Source: CAZQQN01 sp964549595
Lineage (GTDB): Bacteria > Bacteroidota > Bacteroidia > CAILMK01 > CAYYUA01
Assembly: GCA_964549595.1 (NCBI GenBank)
Contig: CAZJWK010000078.1
Span: forward strand, 1-13,616
Direction: 5' to 3'
Length of the DNA: 13,616 bases
The notes below the pieces were generated by a model, which had not been told where the DNA came from, did not search any database, and worked only from the letters and a program-made list of their open reading frames with translations. Made by a program: the position numbers and the translations under genes. Shown here piece after piece: positions 5,328 through 11,791 of this stretch (position 1 is the first letter of the stretch; each line of letters starts with the position of its first letter).

Positions 5328-8231
5328 TTAATCCTCGGTAACCGGCTCCTCTTCGATATACTCTTCAATAGGTGGACAGGTACACATGAGATTTCTATCT
5401 CCGTAGGAACTGTCAACCCTGGCAACCGCTGGCCAGAATTTATTGGTCCGCAACCAGTTTAAGGGATAGGCGGCCCTTTCCCGGGAATAGTTGTATCGCC
5501 AATCATCGGTTACCAACATATCGTGGGTGTGAGGAGAATTCTTTAGCATGTTGTCTGCTTTATCCAATTGACCGTTTTGGATCTCTTCTATTTCCTGGCG
5601 AATAGAAATCATGGCATCACAAAAACGGTCTAATTCGTCTTTAGCCTCACTTTCAGTGGGCTCAATCATAAGGGTGCCGGGAACCGGGAATGACATGGTC
5701 GGTGCGTGGAATCCGTAATCCATTAGCCGCTTGGCTATGTCTTCCGCTTCAATACCCAATTCTTTAAATTCCCTTGGGTCCACAATCATCTCATGGGCAG
5801 CCCTACCTTTTTTACCAGTGTAAAGGATTTTATAATGCTTTCTTAGCCGTTCTTTCAAGTAATTCGTGTTGAGAATGGCAATTTTACTGGCTTCAGTAAG
5901 TCCCTCAACACCCATTAAACGATTGAAAATGTAGGAAATCAGTAAGATACTGGCACTGCCAAAAGGCGCGGATGCCACAGCAGACATGCCCTTTTCTCCG
6001 CCTACCTGCCCATGAATGTGGGTTGGTAAGTAGGGACTCAGATGCTCTGCCACTCCGATCGGCCCCATACCAGGTCCTCCGCCACCATGAGGAATGGTAA
6101 AGGTTTTGTGTAGGTTCAAGTGACATACATCAGCACCGATTTTAGCGGGTGTGGTAATGCCAAGCTGGGCATTCAGGTTTGCCCCGTCCATATAAACCTG
6201 GCCGCCATTGTCATGGATGATTTGGCAAATTTCCCTGATTTCCTCCTCAAAAACCCCATGAGTGGAAGGATAAGTCACCATCAGAGCGGCAAGATCATCC
6301 TTATGCTTTTCCGCCTTTTCTTTTAGGTCATTTAAATCAATATTGCCTTCATTGTCGCAATCCACCACCACGACCTTCATGCCTGCCATAACAGCACTTG
6401 CAGGATTCGTCCCATGGGCAGATGACGGTATGAGGGCAATTTGCCGATGGCCTTCTCCTTTATCCCTCAGGTATTGGCGTATAACCATTAAACCGGTATA
6501 TTCTCCCTGAGCTCCGGCATTAGGCTGATTAGAAATAGCCGGGAAACCGGTTATGCCTTTTAGCTGCTCAGTCAAATCATTAATGACTTCATGGTACCCC
6601 TGTACTTGGTCATCAGGGGCATACGGGTGAATTTTGCCAAATTCCGGCCATGTTACCGGTTCCATTTCAGTGGTTGCGTTCAGCTTCATGGTGCAGGATC
6701 CCAAGGGAATCATGCTATGGGTTAAGGATAAATCCTTATTTTCAAGATACTTAAGGTAACGCAACATCTTGGTTTCAGAGTGGTAATTGTTGAAAACCGA
6801 ATGGGTCAAAAACTTACTTGTCCGTTGGAAGCCCTGAGGTGCTTCATCATCAGTATTTTCGAGCAACTGATTGACATCCGGGGCTTTTTCACCCTTTATT
6901 GAGGCAAGCACATCCAGAATATCCTGGATATCTTGAGGTTCTTTGGTCTCATCCAAAGAAATACCAATTGCTTTGGCTTCAAAATACCGGAAGTTTAAGC
7001 CCTTGGCTTCAGCCCTTTCCTTTATCTTATGAACTATTCCGTTCTCTTCATCACTCAAGTCAATTTTGAGGGTATCAAAATACTGGGTATTGATTTGGTT
7101 ATAGCCTATTTGCTTTAGGCCGGAATCCAAAACCTTGGTTAGTAAATGAACCCTTTTAGCAATATTTCTTAAACCTTCGGGACCATGGTAAACTGCGTAA
7201 AATCCTGCCATATTAGCCAATAATACTTGGGCAGTACAAATATTACTGGTGGCCTTTTCCCTTCGAATATGCTGTTCCCGGGTTTGTAAAGCCATTCTTG
7301 GCGCATTATTACCCATCATATCCTTGGATACGCCAATCAAACGACCGGGTATTTTTCGCTTAAATTTTTCCCTTGTGGCAAAGTAGGCTGCATGAGGACC
7401 ACCATAACCCATTGGTACGCCGAACCGTTGAGTGGAACCCACAACGCAATCAGCATCCCATTCTCCCGGAGGAGTCAATAAAACCAAACTTAGGATATCG
7501 GCTGCAAAAGCTACTAAAATGTTCTGCTCATGCGCCTTTTCCACAAAGGTTTGGTAATCTTTAATTTGGCCGTTATTATCGGGATATTGAACAATGGCAC
7601 CGAAAAAGGATTGATCTAATTCAATATCGTCAGCGTCTCCGAAAACAAGCTCGATACCCAAAGGTTCGGCCCTGGTCTTTAACACCTCAATGGTTTGAGG
7701 AAAAAGGTTGTTAGATACGAAAAACTTTTCCCCGTTATGTTTTTTCTTTTGACTGTGGAACATCAACATGGCTTCTCCTGCTGCCGTCCCTTCATCCAAA
7801 AGGGAAGCATTGGCAATGGCCATTCCTGTTAAATCAGTGACCATAGTCTGATAGTTCAAGAGGGCATCAAGCCTGCCTTGAGCTATTTCCGGCTGGTAAG
7901 GGGTGTAGGCTGTATACCAACCCGGATTTTCCATAACATTCCTTAGAATTACTTCAGGCGTATGGGTGTCGTAATAGCCTTGACCAATATAGGATTTGAA
8001 GATTTTATTTTTGGCCGCTTTTTCTTTCATTTCATCTAGCATGGCCCACTCGCTAATGCCACTGGGCAGACCAATACCTTCATCCAATTGAATACCCGGA
8101 GGGAGGGTTTCCTGAATTAGTTGCTCCAGTGAATCAACCCCAATGTGCTGGAGCATGGACTGAATTTCTTCTTTGCCAGGCCCATTGTGCCGATCCTTGA
8201 AATGCTCCTTGTAATTCTGATATTTAGCCAT
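5328..8231 (-). CDS. gcvP: Glycine dehydrogenase (decarboxylating), P-protein of the glycine cleavage system
   Basis: This 967-residue protein is the single-chain P-protein, about the usual length (E. coli near 957). It decarboxylates glycine with pyridoxal phosphate and passes the aminomethyl group to the lipoyl group of H-protein, feeding one-carbon units to tetrahydrofolate. The N-terminal half starts with DRHNGPG and contains TPYQPEIAQGRL (110-121), typical of the family. The C-terminal half carries the cofactor lysine Lys709 in HLNLHKTF (704-711), followed by the glycine-rich GGGGPGMGPIGV, and SSAHGTNPAS (603-612). The C-terminal end has the usual YGDRNLMCTCPP. No frameshift or missing segment is seen. 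gcvT and gcvH are not in the window, so the system is dispersed here. It has its own likely promoter (8354-8384) and terminator (5254-5290), so it is probably transcribed alone. Confidence 0.97.
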   Translation of the reverse strand: MAKYQNYKEHFKDRHNGPGKEEIQSMLQHIGVDSLEQLIQETLPPGIQLDEGIGLPSGISEWAMLDEMKEKAAKNKIFKSYIGQGYYDTHTPEVILRNVMENPGWYTAYTPYQPEIAQGRLDALLNYQTMVTDLTGMAIANASLLDEGTAAGEAMLMFHSQKKKHNGEKFFVSNNLFPQTIEVLKTRAEPLGIELVFGDADDIELDQSFFGAIVQYPDNNGQIKDYQTFVEKAHEQNILVAFAADILSLVLLTPPGEWDADCVVGSTQRFGVPMGYGGPHAAYFATREKFKRKIPGRLIGVSKDMMGNNAPRMALQTREQHIRREKATSNICTAQVLLANMAGFYAVYHGPEGLRNIAKRVHLLTKVLDSGLKQIGYNQINTQYFDTLKIDLSDEENGIVHKIKERAEAKGLNFRYFEAKAIGISLDETKEPQDIQDILDVLASIKGEKAPDVNQLLENTDDEAPQGFQRTSKFLTHSVFNNYHSETKMLRYLKYLENKDLSLTHSMIPLGSCTMKLNATTEMEPVTWPEFGKIHPYAPDDQVQGYHEVINDLTEQLKGITGFPAISNQPNAGAQGEYTGLMVIRQYLRDKGEGHRQIALIPSSAHGTNPASAVMAGMKVVVVDCDNEGNIDLNDLKEKAEKHKDDLAALMVTYPSTHGVFEEEIREICQIIHDNGGQVYMDGANLNAQLGITTPAKIGADVCHLNLHKTFTIPHGGGGPGMGPIGVAEHLSPYLPTHIHGQVGGEKGMSAVASAPFGSASILLISYIFNRLMGVEGLTEASKIAILNTNYLKERLRKHYKILYTGKKGRAAHEMIVDPREFKELGIEAEDIAKRLMDYGFHAPTMSFPVPGTLMIEPTESEAKDELDRFCDAMISIRQEIEEIQNGQLDKADNMLKNSPHTHDMLVTDDWRYNYSRERAAYPLNWLRTNKFWPAVARVDSSYGDRNLMCTCPPIEEYIEEEPVTED

Positions 8232-8286
8232 CCCTGATTATTTTTAAAGATTCTAAACTAATACAAAACAAATCGGAGGAATGTTC

Positions 8287-8324
8287 AAAAAAATAGAAGC
8301 GAACCGGCGGTTGGCCATCTATTT
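8287..8324 (-). promoter_or_regulatory. Terminator-like hairpin in the gcvP leader
   Basis: On the minus strand AAATAGA (8324-8318) pairs with TCTATTT (8297-8291). An inner AACC/GGTT stem (8312-8309 with 8305-8302) closes a 3-nt loop, with an internal loop between the two stems. The T run spans 8293-8287. It lies downstream of the predicted gcvP promoter and about 55 nt before the start codon, so it could attenuate gcvP. It could also stop read-through from the upstream gene. The outer stem is AT-rich and of modest stability. Confidence 0.4.
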
Positions 8325-8353
8325 CGTTGATATCCACTCCTTTTTTTGCGGTG

Positions 8354-8384
8354 CAAAATTCCTTAACTTTTAAGATAAATCCAA
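8354..8384 (-). promoter_or_regulatory. Probable gcvP promoter
   Basis: On the minus strand TTG (8384-8382), a 20-nt spacer and GAATTTTG (8361-8354) match the Bacteroidota -33/-7 pattern with one mismatch (G for the first T of TAnnTTTG). Transcription would start near 8347 and give a leader of about 115 nt. Confidence 0.45.
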
Positions 8385-8535
8385 TAAAATGGCTAAATAT
8401 TAGCAAAGCAATAACCCTAAAAAATTTTTTTTGCTTTCCTGATTTATGCTCTTGAATAATTCCTTTGAAAGGTAAACGTGATCCAAAGCCTCTTGTCAAT
8501 TGTAAATTGGCTAACAATAAATGCCTTTCTTAGCA

Positions 8536-10119
8536 TTAAAAATTCATTCTTCCTTTAATGGCTACCCTATTTCTACGATTGAGGTTTAACAGGGATGCTT
8601 CTTTTCCTTCAGGCTCTTCTTCCCCTTTGATTTTATCAATGAATTGTTTATAGTGTTTGTAACGGGTCATGATTTCATTGACGTATTTAAAAGGTTCTCT
8701 TCCTCTACAATAGCCATATTTCACCACTTCATCATTGTAAAATTCGGGCTTGGATTTTTTTAGCAGGTATTTTGCCACATCCTTCCATTTATCAGGGTTC
8801 CCGTCATATTTTTCAGTCAATCTTCTTGCATCGGCTATGTGACCTGGACCAGCGTTGTAAGAACCCAGCACAAACTTTCTTCTTTCTTTGACATTCTTGA
8901 TTTTTTTAGCCCATATTTTTTGATCCAGCCATTTAAGATATTTGGTGCCAGCTATCACACTGGATTCAGGATTATAGAGGTTGGAAATACCATATTGAGC
9001 AGCAGTATTAGGCATTAACTGCATTAACCCTTTGGCACCGGCCCAGGAACTTGTCCTCGGGTTAAAACGGGACTCCTGGAAGGATAAGGATGCCAATAAT
9101 AACCAGTCGTAAGCTTCCGGCAATTTTTTACTATATCTTTTAAAAAGCGGATCAAACTGGGAAATCTTATTGGTTGTCATGGTGAAAAAAGCACTTCGTC
9201 TTCTTTTCTGGGTCGCCCCCCGATTTTTGAAATATTTATTGTAAATCACATTGTAAGTGGTGGTCCCTTTCATGGAATTTATCCAATCATCCAAGGTATC
9301 CTTCAGTTTATTGGAATTTTTCCTGACAGCCCACGAAATTTTCTGAGGAAAGCTCAAAGCGGTTTTTATATCGATATTAGCATAATGAGTCTGATTGACC
9401 TTCGCAATGTTTTCATCTGATACGGTATAGTTAATCTCTCCTTTAGCCACCTTTCTGATCAAATCTTCAGTGGTCATATCTTCTTGGGCTTCAATGATAT
9501 GGATTTCTCCCCCGATTTCTTCCTCCAGGTTTTTCAACCGATCATAGTAGGCAGAATTCTTACGTACATAAACCGTATCCCCTTCAAGGTTAACGGGATT
9601 TCTCAGTAATTTATCATTGAGCTTTTGGCTACGAAGGTATCGCCAATTTTCCGGCTTTCTTTGTACTAAAACCTGTCTTACGTGATTATGAGGAACCGTG
9701 AAATCCACATTTTTCTTTCGATCGGATGTAACGGTTAAACCATAAGCAACCAAATCTCCCTTACCCTTATTCAAGAGCGTAAAAACCTTTTCCAGGTCTT
9801 GAACAAGAATCATGTTAAGCTCCACCCCTAAATGATCCGCCAGCCGTTTCAACAAATCATACTCAAAGCCCATTTGTTGCCCGCGGTAAATGAAATAACT
9901 GGTGGAACTGAATGAAGTTATGGCATTCAAGGTATCCCTTTCAAGAATCTGATTTAAATCTATATCCACCTGGGGTTCAAAGCGTGTTTCTTTTTCAGCA
10001 GGCTTTGGACCCTCTTTTGCATCTTCCGATTTTTGACATGAAAAAAGCACACAGGAAATCGCTAAAATTCCCATGAACCAAAATTTTCGGAATATATTAT
10101 GTCCCTTAGTCTTCTGCAT
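8536..10119 (-). CDS. mltF: MltF-like membrane-bound lytic murein transglycosylase (lipoprotein)
   Basis: The 527 residues combine a lipoprotein signal (hydrophobic 15-27, lipobox LFSC with Cys28), an extracellular solute-binding-type domain at about 62-300, and a C-terminal SLT lytic transglycosylase domain at about 330-490. The first domain has features of the family-3 binding proteins, such as GFEYDLLKRLADHLG (84-98) and TSDRKKNVDF (131-140). The second has the catalytic Glu349 in SFQESRFNP, then GAKGLMQLMP (361-370) and YNAGPGHI (421-428). This domain order is that of E. coli MltF, which cleaves the glycan strand between MurNAc and GlcNAc with formation of an anhydro product; the binding domain is regulatory. 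The lipid anchor places it in the envelope, facing the periplasm. Its C-terminal tail after 500 is charged and unassigned. It is transcribed away from actA and is probably monocistronic. Confidence 0.92.
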   Translation of the reverse strand: MQKTKGHNIFRKFWFMGILAISCVLFSCQKSEDAKEGPKPAEKETRFEPQVDIDLNQILERDTLNAITSFSSTSYFIYRGQQMGFEYDLLKRLADHLGVELNMILVQDLEKVFTLLNKGKGDLVAYGLTVTSDRKKNVDFTVPHNHVRQVLVQRKPENWRYLRSQKLNDKLLRNPVNLEGDTVYVRKNSAYYDRLKNLEEEIGGEIHIIEAQEDMTTEDLIRKVAKGEINYTVSDENIAKVNQTHYANIDIKTALSFPQKISWAVRKNSNKLKDTLDDWINSMKGTTTYNVIYNKYFKNRGATQKRRRSAFFTMTTNKISQFDPLFKRYSKKLPEAYDWLLLASLSFQESRFNPRTSSWAGAKGLMQLMPNTAAQYGISNLYNPESSVIAGTKYLKWLDQKIWAKKIKNVKERRKFVLGSYNAGPGHIADARRLTEKYDGNPDKWKDVAKYLLKKSKPEFYNDEVVKYGYCRGREPFKYVNEIMTRYKHYKQFIDKIKGEEEPEGKEASLLNLNRRNRVAIKGRMNF

Positions 10120-10204
10120 AATGCTTAATTTTTCAAAAACAATTTAGTAAAAAAAACCAACCTACCATATCGTTAGCTGCTTTTCCTATTCATAAAAACT
10201 TTAT

Positions 10205-10212
10205 CAAAATTA
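10205..10212 (-). promoter_or_regulatory. Promoter -7 element for the transglycosylase gene
   Basis: On the minus strand TAATTTTG (10212-10205) exactly fits TAnnTTTG and lies 85 nt ahead of the start codon. No TTG is found at the expected upstream distance, so this is a partial match. Confidence 0.4.
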
Positions 10213-10413
10213 CATCAAAAGGAAGTTTCTCCCTTAAAAAATTTACTAAAATAGGTCAGATATCTTTCAGACGGCCCGAAAAACCATGCCACTAATTTTT
10301 TGTTGATATTGAAAGTAAAAAAGCGTATTTTCCATAATGGCCGGTTCATTTGCAATTTTTCTATTCTATTTAAGTGAAAAACCATAAATTAAATCATTAG
10401 TCATTTTGACAGT

Positions 10414-10445
10414 TTGTGCAAGCAAATGGTAAAAAATTACTTTTG
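10414..10445 (+). promoter_or_regulatory. Bacteroidota-type promoter upstream of the small ORF and actA
   Basis: TTG (10414-10416, within TTTG from 10413), a 21-nt spacer and TACTTTTG (10438-10445) fit both promoter elements. Transcription would begin near 10452, just before the small ORF, and would give actA a leader of about 205 nt if it reads through. Confidence 0.5.
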
Positions 10446-10458
10446 AACCAAATTTTAA

Positions 10459-10602
10459 ATGCGTTTAATGGGAACAAAAACCCTTTATTTGGAAGATGAA
10501 AAGTTTACCGATTGCGTTGCAACATTGTTTAGAAAAATTCCAAATTTATTGTCAGAAAAATTTTGGGGATTATTAAACAAGCAATTTGAAATAATCGAAT
10601 AA
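10459..10602 (+). CDS. Possible small protein, 47 residues, unknown function
   Basis: An ATG at 10459, directly after an in-frame TAA (10456-10458), opens a frame that ends with TAA at 10600-10602. A second ATG at 10468 would give 44 residues. The translation has a normal residue mix without runs: MGTKTLYLEDEKFTD, then VATLFRKIPNLL, then FWGLLNKQFEIIE, which could be amphipathic helices. A good promoter ends 14 nt upstream. No signal peptide, membrane segment or known motif is visible, and I do not recognise it. Against it: it is short, lies in AT-rich intergenic DNA, and has no ribosome-binding site beyond an A/T-rich leader. It may instead be untranslated actA leader. Confidence 0.3.
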   Translation: MRLMGTKTLYLEDEKFTDCVATLFRKIPNLLSEKFWGLLNKQFEIIE

Positions 10603-10607
10603 ATTTG
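10600..10607 (+). promoter_or_regulatory. Proximal actA promoter -7 element
   Basis: TAAATTTG matches TAnnTTTG exactly and lies 51 nt before the actA start codon. Its first three bases are also the stop codon of the small ORF. No TTG sits at the proper -33 distance. The longer string TAAATTTGCAC is identical to that upstream of the dehydrogenase gene. Confidence 0.45.
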
Positions 10608-10658
10608 CACCCGGCTTTAAACGGAATGCATTAAACCAAATCACTAAAGCGGTAATAA

Positions 10659-11756
10659 ATGCTGAACACAGTAAGGAAATTCACTTTTTTCTTAGGACTC
10701 ATCATTACTTTTCTCCTTTTCGGAACTTCTCTTAATGCTTCTCATAACACCATTTACAATAATAGTCCTCAAATCGGGATTGAAAGCCAAGCGGAATTCT
10801 CCGTATCCGCTATTACCTTTTTAAAAGCCACCACTTACTACCCAATAGATTTCGTGCAAGCTCAGGGTAGCTCAGGAGGGAGTCAATCCGGAAGTTCTGA
10901 TACAGACGTTACCTCTGATTTAGAATTTCTGGGAATGGATTACAGCACTGCCATAACGGTACTTGCCATTATACTTGCCTTAATTGTGGCAGTTATCATT
11001 ATTTTAATCCAGGTAAGTGGCCAGTTAAACAAATTAGAAGAAAAGCAAAAACATCCGGAGGCTGAGCCTGAGACTGGTTTCAAGAAATTTATAAAAGGTA
11101 TAGTCAATATTACTCGTCCGGTTTGGGAATTTATAATCTATAAGCTTAATCCGGTTGTTGGCGTACTAACAGTAATTGGTATTGTAGTGGTTGTGTTAAT
11201 GTTTGCTTTTTATAACCGCGCCCAGGATTTAGGAACCCAAGTCGGATATGCACCGGATCAACCGGTTAATTTCTCGCACAAGCTACACGCCGGCCAATAC
11301 AACATTGACTGCCAATATTGCCATACAGGCGTAAGAAAAGCCAAAAGTGCAAATATCCCTTCGACCAACATTTGCATGAATTGTCACAATGTGGTTAAAG
11401 AAGGCCCAAAATATGGGAAGAAAGAAATCCAAAAGATTGTTGAATCCTACAATGAAAATGACCCTATTGAGTGGGTCCGTATTCATAACCTACCGGATCA
11501 CGTTTATTTTAATCACTCACAACACGTAAATGTAGGCAATGTGGAATGTGAAACCTGCCACGGACAGGTCTCAAATATGGAAGTGGTTCACCAGCACTCT
11601 AAACTAGAAATGGGATGGTGCATTGATTGTCACCGGAACCGTAACATAGACGAGGATAATCCTTATTATCAAAAAAGTCATGCATTTGTAGATTCCCACT
11701 CCAATTACACAGTGGCGGAAATGGGAGGTACAGAGTGTCAAAAATGTCACTATTAA
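10659..11756 (+). CDS. actA: Alternative Complex III subunit ActA, pentaheme cytochrome c
   Basis: The 365 residues include five CxxCH heme c sites: 218-222, 239-243, 297-301, 321-325 and 360-364, all after the second membrane helix. Extra histidines that can serve as axial ligands are seen in NFSHKLH (204-210), FNHSQHV (284-290) and HQHSKLE (311-317). There is an N-terminal signal-like helix (about 8-27), a Cys-free Gly/Ser-rich stretch (about 69-80), and membrane helices at about 97-118 and 164-185. ActA carries electrons from quinol oxidation in Alternative Complex III to periplasmic carriers or directly to an oxidase. Its heme domain faces the periplasm. actB follows after 35 nt, as in act operons. 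Many Bacteroidota ActA proteins, as I recall, carry an extra N-terminal cytochrome domain; here that part has no heme motif. Confidence 0.93.
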   Translation: MLNTVRKFTFFLGLIITFLLFGTSLNASHNTIYNNSPQIGIESQAEFSVSAITFLKATTYYPIDFVQAQGSSGGSQSGSSDTDVTSDLEFLGMDYSTAITVLAIILALIVAVIIILIQVSGQLNKLEEKQKHPEAEPETGFKKFIKGIVNITRPVWEFIIYKLNPVVGVLTVIGIVVVVLMFAFYNRAQDLGTQVGYAPDQPVNFSHKLHAGQYNIDCQYCHTGVRKAKSANIPSTNICMNCHNVVKEGPKYGKKEIQKIVESYNENDPIEWVRIHNLPDHVYFNHSQHVNVGNVECETCHGQVSNMEVVHQHSKLEMGWCIDCHRNRNIDEDNPYYQKSHAFVDSHSNYTVAEMGGTECQKCHY

Positions 11757-11791
11757 ACAGGTTGATTTCAAATTAAATTTGCTTTACGGCT

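Larger units (their letters stand above)
8232..8535. other. Intergenic region between the transglycosylase gene and gcvP
   Basis: This 304-nt AT-rich stretch contains a probable gcvP promoter (8354-8384) and a terminator-like hairpin in the gcvP leader (8287-8324). A 97-codon open frame on the minus strand (8517-8224) spans it and overlaps the gcvP start, but its translation has no family features. No glycine-riboswitch motifs were recognised. A weak AATGC/GCATT hairpin (8537-8520) overlaps the transglycosylase stop codon and lacks a T run. Confidence 0.5.
10120..10658. other. Long divergent intergenic region between mltF and actA
   Basis: This 539-nt AT-rich region holds a minus-strand -7 element for the transglycosylase gene (10205-10212), a plus-strand promoter (10414-10445), a short plausible ORF (10459-10602) and a second plus-strand -7 element (10600-10607). 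Between about 10220 and 10400 I see nothing but AT-rich sequence with no hairpin, repeat or open frame worth naming. Confidence 0.6.

Noticed and set aside
8232..8350. Glycine riboswitch ahead of gcvP
   Set aside because: I could not find the conserved core motifs of glycine aptamers; only a simple hairpin is visible. A covariance-model search would settle it.
8224..8517. 97-codon minus-strand frame between the transglycosylase gene and gcvP
   Set aside because: It overlaps the gcvP start, spans the predicted promoter and leader hairpin, and its translation shows no domain or signal. It is more likely an open frame by chance in AT-rich DNA.
8520..8537. AATGC/GCATT hairpin at the end of the transglycosylase gene
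   Set aside because: It has only a 5-bp stem with an 8-nt loop, and no T run follows, so it is too weak to call a terminator.
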